DNA of 64,000 nt from Mycolicibacterium grossiae (GCF_008329645.1 NZ_CP043474.1:3286001-3350000), one strand, 5' to 3'. Shown: positions 1 through 11,491, counted from the stretch's first letter. Numbers and translations are program-made. Notes: a model not told the origin generated them from the letters alone.

Positions 1-1112
1 TCGCCGCCGGCCGCAACCCGAAGCTGGGCTACGACAACTTCGACCGCACGCTGACCGACGTGCAGAAGGCGGCCTTCGCCGCCGAGGGCCGGTCCCCGGT
101 GCTGCGGCTGCGCATGCCCGACGAGGACCTGGGCTGGACCGACCTGGTGCGCGGACCGGTCAGTTTTCCGGCCGGATCGGTGCCCGACTTCGCGATCACG
201 CGCGCCACCGGGGATCCGCTGTACACGTTGGTCAACCCGGTGGACGACGCGCTGATGCGCATCACGCACGTGCTGCGCGGCGAGGACATCATGCCGTCGA
301 CGCCGCGCCAGATCGCGCTGTACCGCGCGCTCACGCGCATCGGGGTGGCCGAGCGGGTGCCGGAGTTCGCACACCTGCCGAGCGTGCTCGGCGAGGGCAA
401 CAAGAAGCTGTCCAAGCGCGATCCGCAATCCAATCTGTTCCTGCACCGTGATCGGGGCTTCCTGCCGGAAGGGCTGCTGAACTACCTGGCGCTGCTCGGT
501 TGGGGCATCGCCGACGACCGCGACGTCTTCGGCCTCGACGAGATGGTCGCCGCGTTCGACGTGCGCAACGTCAACGCGAATCCGGCGCGCTTCGACCAGA
601 AGAAGGCCGACGCGATCAACGCCGAGCACATCCGGTTGCTCACCCCGGAGGACTTCACCGCCCGGCTGGCCGCCTACCTCGCCGAGCACGGGCACGACAC
701 CGGCCTGGACGCCGACGCCTTCGCCACCGCGGCCGCGCTGGTGCAGACGCGCATCGTGGTCCTGGGTGACGCGTGGGGACTGCTCGGCTTCCTCGACGAG
801 GGCACGTTCGCCCTCGACGAGAAGTCGGCGGCCAAGGAGTTGCGGGCCGAGGCGGTGCCGGTGCTCGACGCCGCCGTATCGGCGCTCGAGGCGGTGTCGG
901 AGTGGACGACACCCGCGATCGAGGCCGCGCTCAAGGAGGCGCTCCTCGAGCGTCTCGAACTCAAGCCGCGCAAGGCCTTCGGACCCATCCGGGTGGCGGC
1001 CACCGGCGCGACGGTCAGCCCGCCGCTGTTCGAGTCGCTGGAGCTGCTCGGCCGAGACCGCAGCCTGACCAGGCTGCGGGCCGGTCGCGAGCATGCCGCC
1101 GCATCCGCCTGA
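1..1112 (+). CDS. gltX: Glutamyl-tRNA synthetase, C-terminal part (5' end outside window)
   Basis: Class I aminoacyl-tRNA synthetase that charges tRNA-Glu in the cytoplasm. The frame is open from base 3, so the start and the HIGH motif lie upstream of the window. The KMSKS-type loop is visible as [10 protein letters not shown] (bases about 399-428), followed by the helical anticodon-binding region and the usual C-terminus with [13 protein letters not shown] (about 967-1005). It stops with TGA at 1110-1112. It lies just upstream of tRNA-Gln and tRNA-Glu, the latter its own substrate, the order I recall from M. tuberculosis Rv2992c. Identity is certain; only the missing N-terminus limits the entry. 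Confidence 0.96.
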   Translation, partial: AAGRNPKLGYDNFDRTLTDVQKAAFAAEGRSPVLRLRMPDEDLGWTDLVRGPVSFPAGSVPDFAITRATGDPLYTLVNPVDDALMRITHVLRGEDIMPSTPRQIALYRALTRIGVAERVPEFAHLPSVLGEGNKKLSKRDPQSNLFLHRDRGFLPEGLLNYLALLGWGIADDRDVFGLDEMVAAFDVRNVNANPARFDQKKADAINAEHIRLLTPEDFTARLAAYLAEHGHDTGLDADAFATAAALVQTRIVVLGDAWGLLGFLDEGTFALDEKSAAKELRAEAVPVLDAAVSALEAVSEWTTPAIEAALKEALLERLELKPRKAFGPIRVAATGATVSPPLFESLELLGRDRSLTRLRAGREHAAASA

Positions 1113-1241
1113 CGGGCGGTGTGAAAGCGGAGCCGAAATCTTTGGTAGTCTGCTCGTCGGCCCGAGAACGCGACGCCATGGTGGCCACCACGGCGCAGCA
1201 GCCTCGGATCAGGCTCCTGACCAGCGGTCATGGGCTGCCAT

Positions 1242-1316
1242 TGGGGTATGGTGTAATTGGCAACACAGCGGTTTCTGGTACCGCCATTCTAGGTTCGAGT
1301 CCTGGTACCCCAGCCA
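1242..1316 (+). tRNA. tRNA-Gln (anticodon CTG)
   Basis: A complete cloverleaf can be drawn. Acceptor arms TGGGGTA (1242-1248) and TACCCCA (1306-1312) pair perfectly, G1313 is the discriminator and CCA (1314-1316) is encoded. The anticodon stem GCGGT/ACCGC encloses the loop TTCTGGT, giving anticodon CTG, which reads CAG. The T arm carries GTTCGAGTC. It lies 129 nt after gltX. The gap holds a perfect 12-bp palindrome (TGGTGGCCACCA, 1179-1190) but no convincing promoter hexamers. Confidence 0.97.
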
Positions 1317-1349
1317 ATGCGGCGATTAGGTCGGCGTGGTCTCACCCGC

Positions 1350-1355
1350 TATGCT
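1350..1355 (+). promoter_or_regulatory. Candidate -10 box for tRNA-Glu
   Basis: TATGCT lies 20 nt before the mature tRNA-Glu end. A weak -35-like TTAGGT (1326-1331) lies 18 nt further upstream. Position and sequence suit a stable-RNA promoter, but this is inference from sequence only; co-transcription with tRNA-Gln is also possible. Confidence 0.4.
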
Positions 1356-1375
1356 GACCGTCGCAGAAAGTTCTA

Positions 1376-1448
1376 GCCCCCGTCGTCTAGCGGCCTAGGA
1401 CGCCGCCCTCTCACGGCGGTAGCGTGGGTTCGAATCCCATCGGGGGTA
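1376..1448 (+). tRNA. tRNA-Glu (anticodon CTC)
   Basis: A complete 73-nt cloverleaf. Acceptor arms GCCCCCG (1376-1382) and CGGGGGT (1441-1447) pair with one terminal G-T wobble, and A1448 is the discriminator; CCA is not encoded. The anticodon stem CCGCC/GGCGG encloses CTCTCAC, giving anticodon CTC, which reads GAG. The T arm carries GTTCGAATC. It is the substrate of the upstream gltX product and is followed at once by a strong intrinsic terminator. Confidence 0.97.
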
Positions 1449-1453
1449 CGCGT

Positions 1454-1487
1454 GAAGCGCCCGTCCACTCGGACGGGCGCTTCTTTC
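1454..1487 (+). terminator. Intrinsic terminator of the tRNA unit
   Basis: A perfect 13-bp GC-rich stem (1454-1466 with 1471-1483), a 4-nt loop ACTC, then TTTC. It starts 5 nt after tRNA-Glu. It is among the most canonical rho-independent terminators in the window. Confidence 0.9.
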
Positions 1488-1499
1488 GTCGAAGGGCCG

Positions 1500-1553
1500 T
1501 TCGCGGCCCGGGTTCGTCGAGCGCCGTTCACGGCCCGGGTTCGTCGAGCGCCG
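1500..1553. repeat. Two-copy 27-bp tandem repeat
   Basis: Bases 1500-1526 and 1527-1553 are direct repeats that differ at one position (G1503 versus A1530). Both end in TTCGTCGAGCGCCG, and a partial third copy (1485-1499) overlaps the terminator tail. The array fills the whole gap between the terminator and the convergent iclR stop at 1556-1558. No function is visible; slippage or unequal exchange could have made it. Confidence 0.85.
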
Positions 1554-1555
1554 TG

Positions 1556-2257
1556 TCACAGTCGGCGGGTCAGCGCGTCGGCGGCAGCCAGCAGATCGGC
1601 CGCCCAGCGCGCGCCGGGGCGGCGGCCCATCCGGTCGATCGGCCCCGACACCGACACCGCGGCGATCACGGCGCCGCGGCCGTCGCGCACGGGTGCCGAG
1701 ACGCTCGCCACGCCGGGCTCGCGCTCCGCGGCGCTCTGGGCCCACCCACGCCTGCGGACCTCGGCGAGCGTGCGCTCGCTGAACGAGGCGTTCGGCAGCA
1801 CGGCCTGCTGCGTCGCGGCATCGCTGTAGGCGAGCAGCACCTTGGCCCCCGAGCCGGCCGTCATCGGCATGCGGGTGCCGACGGGAACGGTATCCCGCAG
1901 CCCGGCAGGCGGTTCCAGCGCGGCCACACACACCCGCGACGTGCCCTCGCGGCGGTAGAGCTGAATGCTCTCGCCGGTGATCTCGCGCAGCCGCGGAAGC
2001 ACCGCGGCGCCGGCGGCCAGCAGGGGATCGTTGACGTGAGCGGACAGTTCGGTGAGTGCGGGGCCCAGGCGCCAGCGGCCCTCGGCATCGCGAGCGAGCA
2101 GCCGGTGCACCTCGAGGCCGGCGGCCAGCCGGTGCGCCGTGGCCCGCGGCAGCGTCGTCCGCTCGCACAGTTCGGCCAGGTTGCACGGCGACTCGGCCAC
2201 CGCATGCAGGACTCCCACGGCTTTGTCGAGGACGCCGATACCGCTATCCTGTCTCAC
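1556..2257 (-). CDS. IclR-family regulator (LtbR/NdgR type), likely regulator of leuCD
   Basis: A 233-residue DNA-binding regulator. The N-terminal winged helix-turn-helix spans about residues 9-62 ([20 protein letters not shown]) and the IclR effector-binding domain about 75-230. It is divergent from leuC with 71 nt between start codons, the arrangement of the actinobacterial regulators LtbR (Corynebacterium) and NdgR (Streptomyces), which control leuCD; Rv2989 is the M. tuberculosis counterpart. The start is GTG at 2257, six nt after a TAGTAT box on the minus strand, so the message is probably leaderless. The effector is unknown; control of leuCD is inferred from family and position. Confidence 0.85.
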   Translation of the reverse strand: MRQDSGIGVLDKAVGVLHAVAESPCNLAELCERTTLPRATAHRLAAGLEVHRLLARDAEGRWRLGPALTELSAHVNDPLLAAGAAVLPRLREITGESIQLYRREGTSRVCVAALEPPAGLRDTVPVGTRMPMTAGSGAKVLLAYSDAATQQAVLPNASFSERTLAEVRRRGWAQSAAEREPGVASVSAPVRDGRGAVIAAVSVSGPIDRMGRRPGARWAADLLAAADALTRRL

Positions 2258-2288
2258 AGGGAGATACTAGCGTCCCGCATGGTGAGAT
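2245..2288. promoter_or_regulatory. Divergent iclR/leuC control region with candidate operator
   Basis: It contains TATCCT (2245-2250), which could serve leuC, and TAGTAT on the minus strand (2264-2269), which could serve iclR. The half-sites TCTCAC (2252-2257) and GTGAGA (2282-2287) form a 6-bp inverted repeat flanking both. An IclR dimer bound there could control both promoters. The operator role is inference; no footprint is known to me. Confidence 0.45.
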
Positions 2289-2328
2289 AGCCAGCCCTTC
2301 ACCTGCGGACCGCTCGAAGGACGCACAC

Positions 2329-3777
2329 ATGACCGATGCATCGCGCACGCCACGCACCATGGCCGAGAAGGTCTGGGCCGACCACGTCGTCGTCCCCGGC
2401 TCCGGCGAGGGCGCCTCGCGGGAACCCGATCTCATCTACATCGATCTGCACCTCGTGCACGAGGTCACCAGCCCGCAGGCCTTCGACGGCCTGCGGCTCG
2501 CCGGCCGCCCGGTCCGCCGCCCGGACCTCACGATCGCGACCGAGGACCACAACGTGCCGACCGTCGACATCGATCAGCCCATCGCCGATCCGGTGTCGCG
2601 CACCCAGGTCGAGACGCTGCGGCGCAACTGCGAGGAGTTCGGCATCCGGCTGCACCCGATGGGCGACGCCGAGCAGGGCATCGTGCACATCATCGGACCG
2701 CAGCTCGGTCTGACCCAGCCCGGCACCACGGTCGTCTGCGGCGACAGCCACACCTCGACCCACGGCGCCTTCGGCGCGCTGGCGATGGGCATCGGCACGA
2801 GCGAGGTCGAGCACGTGCTGGCGACGCAGACGCTTCCGCTGCGGCCGTTCAAGACGATGGCGGTCAACGTCGACGGTGAGCTGCCCGAGGGTGCCAGCGC
2901 CAAGGACATCATCCTCGCCGTGATCGCGAAGATCGGCACCGGCGGCGGCCAGGGGCACGTCATCGAATACCGCGGCAGCGCCATCGAATCGCTGTCGATG
3001 GAGGGCCGCATGACGATCTGCAACATGAGCATCGAGGCCGGCGCGCGCGCCGGCATGGTGGCGCCCGACGAGACCACGTTCGCCTTCCTGAAGGGCCGTC
3101 CGCACGCGCCGACGGGCGCCGACTGGGATGCGGCGGTCCAGGCGTGGAGTGCGCTGCGCACCGACGAGGGTGCCGAATTCGACACCGAGGTCTACATCGA
3201 CGCGAGCACGTTGAGCCCCTTCGTCACGTGGGGCACCAACCCGGGGCAGGGCATTCCGCTGAGCGCCTCGGTGCCGGACCCCGAGCTGATGTTCGACGAG
3301 GGCGAGCGGCAGGCGGCCGAGAAGGCGTTGGCCTACATGGACCTTCGCCCCGGCACCCCGATGCGCGACGTCGCCGTCGACGCGGTCTTCGTGGGATCGT
3401 GCACCAACGGCCGGATCGAGGATCTGCGCGTGGTCGCCGAGGTCCTGCGCGGCCGCACGGTGGCCGACGGCGTCCGAATGCTGGTGGTGCCCGGCTCGAT
3501 GCGGGTGCGCGCGCAGGCCGAGGCCGAGGGTCTCGGCGAGGTGTTCACCGCCGCCGGCGCCGACTGGCGGCAGGCCGGCTGCTCGATGTGCCTCGGCATG
3601 AACCCGGATCAGCTCGCGCCGGGGGAGCGTTGCGCGTCGACGTCCAACCGCAACTTCGAGGGCAGGCAGGGCAAGGGCGGTCGCACCCACCTGGTCTCGC
3701 CGGCGGTGGCGGCGGCCACGGCCGTGCGCGGCACCCTGTCCTCCCCGGCCGACCTGCCCGCCGTCGCGAATCGTTAG
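2329..3777 (+). CDS. leuC: 3-isopropylmalate dehydratase large subunit
   Basis: With LeuD this cytoplasmic [4Fe-4S] enzyme isomerises 2-isopropylmalate to 3-isopropylmalate in leucine synthesis. It has 482 residues. The three cluster cysteines are C358 (in [11 protein letters not shown]), C418 and C421 ([11 protein letters not shown]). Other aconitase-family motifs include [20 protein letters not shown]. The frame is open further upstream, but ATG 2329 is chosen because GAAGGA stands 8 nt before it and [16 protein letters not shown] matches the family N-terminus. The stop overlaps the leuD ribosome-binding site. Confidence 0.97.
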   Translation: MTDASRTPRTMAEKVWADHVVVPGSGEGASREPDLIYIDLHLVHEVTSPQAFDGLRLAGRPVRRPDLTIATEDHNVPTVDIDQPIADPVSRTQVETLRRNCEEFGIRLHPMGDAEQGIVHIIGPQLGLTQPGTTVVCGDSHTSTHGAFGALAMGIGTSEVEHVLATQTLPLRPFKTMAVNVDGELPEGASAKDIILAVIAKIGTGGGQGHVIEYRGSAIESLSMEGRMTICNMSIEAGARAGMVAPDETTFAFLKGRPHAPTGADWDAAVQAWSALRTDEGAEFDTEVYIDASTLSPFVTWGTNPGQGIPLSASVPDPELMFDEGERQAAEKALAYMDLRPGTPMRDVAVDAVFVGSCTNGRIEDLRVVAEVLRGRTVADGVRMLVVPGSMRVRAQAEAEGLGEVFTAAGADWRQAGCSMCLGMNPDQLAPGERCASTSNRNFEGRQGKGGRTHLVSPAVAAATAVRGTLSSPADLPAVANR

Positions 3778-3785
3778 GAGTACCC

Positions 3786-4379
3786 GTGGAAGCCTTCAGC
3801 ACGCACACCGGAATCGGCGTCCCGTTGCGCCGATCCAACGTCGACACCGACCAGATCATCCCGGCGGTGTACCTCAAGCGGGTCACCCGAACGGGTTTCG
3901 AGGACGGCCTGTTCGCCGCCTGGCGCAACGACCCGTCCTTCATCCTCAACCAGTCGCCGTTCGACCGCGGGTCGGTTCTGGTGGCGGGGCCGGACTTCGG
4001 CACCGGCTCCTCCCGCGAGCACGCGGTGTGGGCCCTGATGGACTTCGGCTTCCGGGTCGTCATCTCGTCCCGCTTCGCCGACATCTTCCGGGGCAACGCG
4101 GGCAAGGCGGGTCTGTTGGCCGCCGAGGTGGCTCGCGATGATGTGGAACTCCTGTGGAAGCTCATCGAGCAGAACCCGGGTCTGGAACTCACTGTGAATC
4201 TGAAGGATCGGACGGTGACCGCCGGAACGGTCATGGTGCCGTTCACGATTGATGACTACACCGCATGGCGGCTGCTCGAAGGACTCGACGATATAGGCCT
4301 TACGCTGCGCAAACAGGACGAGATCGCCGCATTCGAGGCACGTCGGCCGGGCTGGAAACCGCGCACTCTGACCTCCTGA
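3786..4379 (+). CDS. leuD: 3-isopropylmalate dehydratase small subunit
   Basis: Small subunit partner of LeuC, 197 residues, the swivelling domain that completes the active site. Motifs include [17 protein letters not shown] near residues 15-31 and [14 protein letters not shown] near 75-88. The start is GTG at 3786, with AGGAG at 3776-3780 overlapping the leuC stop, so the two genes are tightly coupled. The frame is open far upstream inside leuC, but that stretch is a shadow. It is followed by a GC-rich hairpin. Confidence 0.97.
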   Translation: MEAFSTHTGIGVPLRRSNVDTDQIIPAVYLKRVTRTGFEDGLFAAWRNDPSFILNQSPFDRGSVLVAGPDFGTGSSREHAVWALMDFGFRVVISSRFADIFRGNAGKAGLLAAEVARDDVELLWKLIEQNPGLELTVNLKDRTVTAGTVMVPFTIDDYTAWRLLEGLDDIGLTLRKQDEIAAFEARRPGWKPRTLTS

Positions 4380-4390
4380 CGGGCAGTGCC

Positions 4391-4414
4391 GCGGGGCCGA
4401 AATCTCGGCCCCGC
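4391..4414 (+). terminator. Hairpin after leuD
   Basis: A perfect 10-bp stem GCGGGGCCGA/TCGGCCCCGC with loop AATC, 11 nt after the leuD stop. No T-run follows, which is common for mycobacterial terminator-like hairpins. Confidence 0.6.
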
Positions 4415-4483
4415 AACCCCGTTCTGAGACTGCCGTACCACAGCCCATGTGGGGCAATCGGATTGCCAAGGGGCCTCTCAGCT

Positions 4484-4501
4484 ACGCCCGAAATTGGGCG
4501 T
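4484..4501. promoter_or_regulatory. Dyad in the hupB upstream region
   Basis: ACGCCC (4484-4489) and GGGCGT (4496-4501) form a 6-bp inverted repeat with a 6-nt A/T-rich centre, 81 nt before hupB. It sits in a 203-nt gap that must hold the hupB promoter, but I cannot assign clear hexamers. Operator or hairpin are both possible. Confidence 0.3.
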
Positions 4502-4582
4502 GGCTCTTGGATATCTGCAGCCTGAGGGTTTACCGTGGGCTCTAGTCGGTCCAAGGTGGGCCACTGGCTTCGGAGGTTTCGA

Positions 4583-5332
4583 ATGAACAAGGCAGAGCTC
4601 ATCGACGTCCTCACGGACAAAATGGGCACCGATCGTCGGCAGGCAACTGCCGCCGTGGAGAACGTCGTCGACACGATCGTGCGCGCCGTCCACAAGGGCG
4701 ACAGCGTGACGATCACCGGCTTCGGCGTCTTCGAGCAGCGTCGCCGTGCGGCCCGCGTGGCGCGCAACCCCCGCACCGGTGAGACCGTCAAGGTCAAGCC
4801 CACCTCGGTGCCCGCGTTCCGGCCCGGCGCTCAGTTCAAGGCGGTCGTGTCTGGCGCACAGAAGCTCTCGGCCGACGGTCCCGCGGTGAAGCGCGGTGCG
4901 AGCACCGCCACCGCGCGCAAGACCGCCGCGAAGAAGGCCCCGGCCAAGAAGGCGACGCCCGCCAAGAAGGCCGCGCCCGCCAAGAAGGCGACCGCCACGA
5001 AGGCCACCGCCACCAAGGCGACCCCGGCCAAGAAGACCACGGCCACCAAGGCGACCCCGGCGAAGAAGACCACCGCCACGAAGGCCACCGCCACCAAGGC
5101 GACCCCGGCCAAGAAGACCACGGCCACCAAGGCGACCCCGGCGAAGAAGACCACCGCCGCGAAGTCCACCGCCGCGAAGGCCACCGCCACGAAGGCCAGC
5201 CCGGCCAAGAAGACCACCGCCACCAAGGCGACTCCGGCCAAGAAGGCTGCGCCCGCGGCGAAGAAGACCGCACCCGCGGCCAAGAAGGCGCCGGCGAAGA
5301 AGGCCGCACCGGCCAAGCGCGGCCGCAAGTAA
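4583..5332 (+). CDS. hupB: Nucleoid-associated HU protein with long Lys/Ala-rich tail
   Basis: HupB compacts the nucleoid. Residues 1-90 are a standard HU fold ([15 protein letters not shown], then [19 protein letters not shown]). The remaining 159 residues or so are a disordered tail of PAKK, TATKA and KKAAP repeats that resembles histone H1 and binds DNA. At 249 residues it is longer than the roughly 210 usual in mycobacteria, because an 81-bp unit is exactly duplicated in the tail. ATG 4583 is chosen since CGGAGG (4571-4576) precedes it and the family begins MNKAEL; a longer in-frame extension is rejected. It is convergent with mutT1. Confidence 0.97.
   Translation: MNKAELIDVLTDKMGTDRRQATAAVENVVDTIVRAVHKGDSVTITGFGVFEQRRRAARVARNPRTGETVKVKPTSVPAFRPGAQFKAVVSGAQKLSADGPAVKRGASTATARKTAAKKAPAKKATPAKKAAPAKKATATKATATKATPAKKTTATKATPAKKTTATKATATKATPAKKTTATKATPAKKTTAAKSTAAKATATKASPAKKTTATKATPAKKAAPAAKKTAPAAKKAPAKKAAPAKRGRK
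4991..5152 (+). repeat. Exact 81-bp tandem duplication inside hupB
   Basis: Bases 4991-5071 and 5072-5152 are identical over all 81 positions, encoding two copies of a 27-residue block built from TATKA and TPAKK units. Identity including third codon positions points to recent duplication or continuing homogenisation. Shorter PAKK-type repeats flank it. Confidence 0.93.
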
Positions 5333-5370
5333 CCGGCTGACCGACCGAAGCCGGGTCCACCGGCACGCAG

Positions 5371-5403
5371 CGCGCCGCGGATCGCCCGTCGATCCGCGGC
5401 GCG
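5371..5403. terminator. Bidirectional terminator between hupB and mutT1
   Basis: A perfect 13-bp stem (5371-5383 with 5391-5403) with a 7-nt loop stands between the convergent hupB (+) and mutT1 (-) stops. Being symmetrical it can act for both. There is no long T-run on either side. Confidence 0.75.
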
Positions 5404-5421
5404 TCGTCGTGTGGGGAGGCC

Positions 5422-6333
5422 CTAGGCGTCGTGCCTGGCCAGGGGGCTGCCGATGTGATCGGCGGCCACCAGCACGCCGTCGGCCAGCGACAGCACCCAG
5501 ACGCTGCCCTTGCGGTTGCGCGACTTGTCCGCCTTGATCCCGTGGCGCGCGCACCACCACGCGATGAGGTCCGGAATCACCTTGCCCTGCGTGCAGATAA
5601 CGGGCGTGCCGTCGGACGTGGCGATCTCGGTGAGGCGGCGCCGGCCGGCCTCGGGATCCGAGGCGTAGTCCTCCTCGGTCAGCGTCGGCTCGTCGGCGAT
5701 GGTGACGCCGAGTTCCTCGGCGAGCGGTTCGAGCGTCTGCGCACACCGTACTCGTGGCGCCGCATACAGTTCGGTGGCGCCGAAGGCGAGCAGCAGTCCG
5801 ACCAGCGATTCCGCCTGCGCCCTGCCCTTCTTGTCCAGCGGCCGCTTGCGGTCGTCGCCCTTGTAGCGTGACTTGCTGCCGGCGACGCCGTGCCGCACGA
5901 CCAGCACGGTGCGGGTGTCCGCGGGCGCCTTGGCGAAGCGGCGCAGCACCTTCCGGTCGAGCGGATATCCGAGCCGTTTCATCGCCGCCGGCACGGGCAG
6001 CCAGAGCAGTTCGTCGACCTCGTCGTTGGCGACGAACTCGCCGCCGATCGCCCGCGCCGCCCAGAACCGGACCTTCTTGGTGCCGTGGGCGACCGGGTAG
6101 CTCACCGTCGTCAGGCGCCGGCCGAGTTCGGCCGCGTAGCCGGTCTCCTCGCCGATCTCCCGGACCGCCGCGACCGCCTCGGTCTCACCGGGGTCGAGTT
6201 TGCCCTTCGGCAGCGACCAGTCGTCGTACCGCGGCCGGTGCACGACCGCGACTTCCGTCGTGCCGGCCTCGTCGCGCCACAGCACTCCGCCGGCGGCCAG
6301 CACCGTGGCGCTGCCCGAGCCCTTCTTCGCCAC
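5422..6333 (-). CDS. mutT1: MutT1: Nudix hydrolase fused to a histidine phosphatase
   Basis: Removes oxidised nucleotides such as 8-oxo-dGTP. In mycobacteria MutT1 has two domains, both visible in this 303-residue protein. The Nudix domain (1-135) carries the full Nudix box at 44-66, with G44, E50, R58-E59, E62-E63 and G65. The histidine phosphatase domain (140-303) has the catalytic RHG at 147-149. GTG 6333 is preceded by an AGGGAG ribosome-binding site. It is last of the minus-strand run fbiD-ppk-mutT1, 44 nt after ppk. The gene is intact. Confidence 0.95.
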   Translation of the reverse strand: MAKKGSGSATVLAAGGVLWRDEAGTTEVAVVHRPRYDDWSLPKGKLDPGETEAVAAVREIGEETGYAAELGRRLTTVSYPVAHGTKKVRFWAARAIGGEFVANDEVDELLWLPVPAAMKRLGYPLDRKVLRRFAKAPADTRTVLVVRHGVAGSKSRYKGDDRKRPLDKKGRAQAESLVGLLLAFGATELYAAPRVRCAQTLEPLAEELGVTIADEPTLTEEDYASDPEAGRRRLTEIATSDGTPVICTQGKVIPDLIAWWCARHGIKADKSRNRKGSVWVLSLADGVLVAADHIGSPLARHDA

Positions 6334-6377
6334 TGAACTCCCTGTCGGTCACGATCCAAAACGGGGTCGGACGGCAC

Positions 6378-8561
6378 TCAGTGGTGCCGGTGGGAATCCA
6401 TCAGCGACACCTGGTGATCCCGCACCGTCTGGCCCTCGTGGGGCAGGGCCGTCCAGCGACCGTCGGCACCGAGTTCCCAACACCTGGTGGCCGGATCGAG
6501 GGCGGAGGTGAAGACGTCGTTCAGCTGCGAGGTCAACCTCGGATCCTTCACCTGTGCCATCACCTCGACGCGGCGGTCGAGATTGCGGTGCATCATGTCG
6601 GCGCTGCCGATCCAGAACTCATCGATGGCGTTGAAGTGAATGATGCGTGAATGCTCCAGGAAGCGGCCGAGGATCGACCGCACGACGACGTTCTCGGAGA
6701 ACCCCTCCGCGCCCGGCCGCAGCGCGCAGATCCCGCGCACCACGACCTCGACACGGACACCGGCTTGCGACGCCCGGTAGAGCGCGTCGATCACCTGCTC
6801 GTCCACCAGCGCGTTGGCCTTCAACCGGATCCGGGCGTCGGCGCCGTCGCGATGGGCGGCCACCTCCCGCTCGATGCGTTCGATGATGCCCTTGCGCACG
6901 CCGTGCGGCGCCACCAGCAGGTTGCGGTAGGAGACCTTGCGCGAGTACCCGGTCAGCGAGTTGAACAGGTCGGTGAGGTCGGCGCCGATGTCGGGTGCGG
7001 CGGTCAGCAGGCCGACGTCCTCGTAGAGCCGGGCGGTCTTCGGGTTGTAATTGCCGGTGCCGATGTGGCAGTACCGGCGGATCGCCGAGCCCTCCCGGCG
7101 TACCACCAACGCCGTCTTGCAGTGCGTCTTCAGGCCGATCAACCCGTAGACGACGTGCACGCCCGCCTGCTCCAGTGCCCGCGCCCACTTGATGTTGGCC
7201 TGTTCGTCGAAGCGCGCCTTGATCTCGACGAGCGCGACCACCTGCTTGCCCGCCTCGGCGGCGTCGATGAGCGCGTTGACGATCGGCGAGTCACCCGAGG
7301 TGCGGTACAGCGTCTGCTTGATCGCCAGGACGTTGGGATCGGCGGCGGCCTGCTCGATGAAGCGCTGCACCGTCGTCGAGAACGAGTCGTAGGGGTGGTG
7401 CACCAGCACGTCGCCGTCGCGCAGCGTGGCGAAGATGCTCTTGGGCGTCTCGCGCTCGCCGAAGGCGGGCGGCGTCGCCGGGACGAACGGCCGGTCCTTC
7501 AATTCCGGACGGTCCACGCCGTAGATCTGCCACAGTGACGAAAGGTCGAGCAGCCCGGGCACTTCGATGACGTCGCCGGGATGCACGTCGAGTTCGCGCA
7601 GCAGCAGCTCCAACATGTGCTCGGTCATGTCGTCGGCGATCTCGAGCCGGACCGGGGACCCGAAGCGCCGGCGGGCCAGTTCGCGCTCGAGGGCCTGCAG
7701 CAGGTCCTCGTCGCGGTCCTCCTCGACCTCGAAGTCCGCGTTGCGGGTGATCCGGAACGCGTGGTGCTCGACGATCTCGAGGCCGGGGAACAGCACGTCG
7801 AGGAAGGCCGCGATGAGTTCCTCCATCGGCAGGAACCGGATCTGGGTGCGGCCCTCGTCGTCGTCGCGCGGACGCAGTTCGACGAAGCGGTCGACGTTGT
7901 CGGGCACCTTGATTCGGGCGAAGTGCCGGGTGCCATCGTCGGGCTGGCGGACGGTGATGGCCAGGTTGAGGCTCAGACCGCTGACGAACGGGAACGGGTG
8001 CGCCGGGTCGACCGCCAGCGGGGTGAGGACCGGGAACACCTGCTCGTGGAAGTAGGTGGAGAGCCGGTCGCGCTCGGAGGCGTCCAACTCGCTCCACGTC
8101 ACGATGACGATGCCCTGCTCGGCGAGCGCCGGGCGCACCAGCTCACCGAACACGGTGGCGTGGCGGGTGGCGATCTGCTGCGTGCGTTCGCCGATGCGGC
8201 GCAACTGCTCGCGCGGCGACAGCCCGTCGGCCGACCGCACCGACAGACCCATCTCGTCGCGGCGCTTCAGGCCGGCGACGCGCACCATGTAGAACTCATC
8301 GAGATTCGAGGAGAAGATCGCCAGGAACTTGGCCCGTTCGAGCAGCGGCAGTGACGGGTCCGCGGCGAGCGCGAGGACGCGGGCGTTGAAGTCCAGCCAG
8401 CTGAGTTCGCGGTTGAGGTAGCGGTCGTCGGGCAGCGGTTCGGGAAGGTTGGGGTCGACCGCGTCGGCGGTCGCCGCCGGCGGTGCCTCCGGTGCCGTGC
8501 TTTCCGACACCCACTCGGCGTCGGCGGTTCGGGTCTCGGCTTCGGTCACGTCAGCGATCAT
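6378..8561 (-). CDS. ppk: Polyphosphate kinase 1
   Basis: Polymerises the gamma-phosphate of ATP into inorganic polyphosphate. The protein is 727 residues and runs co-linear with mycobacterial Ppk1: N domain from [19 protein letters not shown], head domain, then two PLD-like catalytic domains with [19 protein letters not shown] and [19 protein letters not shown]. The start is uncertain. I use ATG 8561 ([12 protein letters not shown]); GTG 8549 (VTEAETRT) is an alternative, with GGTGG about 12 nt upstream of it. The frame extends further but that part overlaps fbiD and looks unlike the family. It is 35 nt downstream of fbiD. Confidence 0.95.
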   Translation of the reverse strand: MIADVTEAETRTADAEWVSESTAPEAPPAATADAVDPNLPEPLPDDRYLNRELSWLDFNARVLALAADPSLPLLERAKFLAIFSSNLDEFYMVRVAGLKRRDEMGLSVRSADGLSPREQLRRIGERTQQIATRHATVFGELVRPALAEQGIVIVTWSELDASERDRLSTYFHEQVFPVLTPLAVDPAHPFPFVSGLSLNLAITVRQPDDGTRHFARIKVPDNVDRFVELRPRDDDEGRTQIRFLPMEELIAAFLDVLFPGLEIVEHHAFRITRNADFEVEEDRDEDLLQALERELARRRFGSPVRLEIADDMTEHMLELLLRELDVHPGDVIEVPGLLDLSSLWQIYGVDRPELKDRPFVPATPPAFGERETPKSIFATLRDGDVLVHHPYDSFSTTVQRFIEQAAADPNVLAIKQTLYRTSGDSPIVNALIDAAEAGKQVVALVEIKARFDEQANIKWARALEQAGVHVVYGLIGLKTHCKTALVVRREGSAIRRYCHIGTGNYNPKTARLYEDVGLLTAAPDIGADLTDLFNSLTGYSRKVSYRNLLVAPHGVRKGIIERIEREVAAHRDGADARIRLKANALVDEQVIDALYRASQAGVRVEVVVRGICALRPGAEGFSENVVVRSILGRFLEHSRIIHFNAIDEFWIGSADMMHRNLDRRVEVMAQVKDPRLTSQLNDVFTSALDPATRCWELGADGRWTALPHEGQTVRDHQVSLMDSHRHH

Positions 8562-8596
8562 CCACCATGGCCGGGCGGCGACGCTAGGCGGCGAGG

Positions 8597-10346
<1,750 letters not shown>

Positions 10347-10350
10347 CGCG

Positions 10351-11454
10351 GTGGACGGCCGCCTCGGTGACTCCACCCGCAGCGTTCTCGCCGCGGGGTC
10401 CGCCGCCGAGCCCGGACGCCCGGTCACGCCGCCGCCCGTGCCCGCCGCCGCCTACCACCTCTCGCCGGACGAGTCCGCGCCGATCGACACCTACGGGAGG
10501 GCCTCCAATCCCACGTGGCGTCAGTTCGAATCCGCGCTCGCCGATCTCGAGGGCGCCACGTCGGCATTGAGTTTCGCGTCCGGCATGGCGGCCATCACCG
10601 CCGCCCTGCGGGTGGTGGCGACGCCGGGATCGACGCTCGTGGTGCCCGCCGACGGGTACTACCAGGTGCGCCGCTACGCCGCCGAGAGTCTCGCGCCGCG
10701 CGGCGTCACGGTGCGCGAGGCCGTCGCCGCCGACATGTGCGACGCCGCCCGTGGTGCGGACGTCGTGATCGCCGAAACCCCGGTGAATCCCACCCTCGAC
10801 GTCGTGGACCTGCATCACCTGGCGACGGTGTGCCGCAGCCGGGATGCGATCCTGCTGGTCGACAACACCGCGCCGACGCCGCTGGGCCAACAGCCGCTGT
10901 CGCTGGGTGCCGACCTCGTCGTCGCCAGCGCCACCAAGGGACTCTCCGGCCACAGTGACCTGCTCGCCGGTTACGTTGCGGGCAGCCGCCCCGAACTGAT
11001 GGCCGCCGTCGAACGCGAACGTCTGCTCGGCGGAGCGGTTCTCGGCACCTTCGAGGCGTGGCTCGCCCTGCGCAGCCTCGGGAGCGCCGGGCTGCGCATC
11101 GAGCGGCAGTGCGCGAACGCGATGGCGGTCGCGCTGCTGCTCCGTCGCCACCCCGCGGTGACCGCGGTGCGCTACCCGGGCCTGCCCGAGGACCCCGCCC
11201 ACGCCGTGGCGGCCGCGCAGATGAAGCGGTTCGGCGGTCTGGTGTCGGTGGAACTCGCCGACGCCGACGCCGTGCACGCCCTGGCTGCCCGCAGCGCGCT
11301 GCTCGTCGCCGCCACCAGCTTCGGCGGCCTGCACACGTCCATCGACCGGCGCGCCCGGTGGGGCGACCCCGTCGGCGCGGGTTTCGCCCGGCTGTCGATG
11401 GGCATCGAGGACACCGACGACCTGCTGGCCGATCTGGAGCAGGCGCTGGCCTGA
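10351..11454 (+). CDS. PLP-dependent Cys/Met-metabolism enzyme (cystathionine lyase/synthase family)
   Basis: A fold-type I PLP enzyme of the trans-sulfuration family, 367 residues. The PLP lysine is K196 in SATKGLSGHSD and D171 in LLVDNTAPTPLG pairs with the pyridine nitrogen; Y49/R50 (DTYGRASNPTW) match the conserved YxRxxNPT site. It could be a cystathionine gamma- or beta-lyase or a synthase; the sequence alone does not decide. The start is GTG at 10351 with GGAG a few nt upstream, at the gpsA 3' end. I recall gpsA and ddl being adjacent in M. tuberculosis, so this gene is extra or lost relative to that genome. Confidence 0.85.
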   Translation: MDGRLGDSTRSVLAAGSAAEPGRPVTPPPVPAAAYHLSPDESAPIDTYGRASNPTWRQFESALADLEGATSALSFASGMAAITAALRVVATPGSTLVVPADGYYQVRRYAAESLAPRGVTVREAVAADMCDAARGADVVIAETPVNPTLDVVDLHHLATVCRSRDAILLVDNTAPTPLGQQPLSLGADLVVASATKGLSGHSDLLAGYVAGSRPELMAAVERERLLGGAVLGTFEAWLALRSLGSAGLRIERQCANAMAVALLLRRHPAVTAVRYPGLPEDPAHAVAAAQMKRFGGLVSVELADADAVHALAARSALLVAATSFGGLHTSIDRRARWGDPVGAGFARLSMGIEDTDDLLADLEQALA

Positions 11455-11491
11455 GCGGTCACGCCGGCCCGACCGGTAGCCTCTGCAGGTT

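Noticed and set aside
2299..3690. 463-codon frame antisense to leuC
   Set aside because: LeuC has all cluster cysteines and a ribosome-binding site; the antisense frame has no domain and an atypical His/Arg-rich composition.
4535..4582. N-terminal extension of HupB
   Set aside because: A ribosome-binding site stands just before ATG 4583, and the HU family begins MNKAEL; the extra 16 codons look unlike the family.
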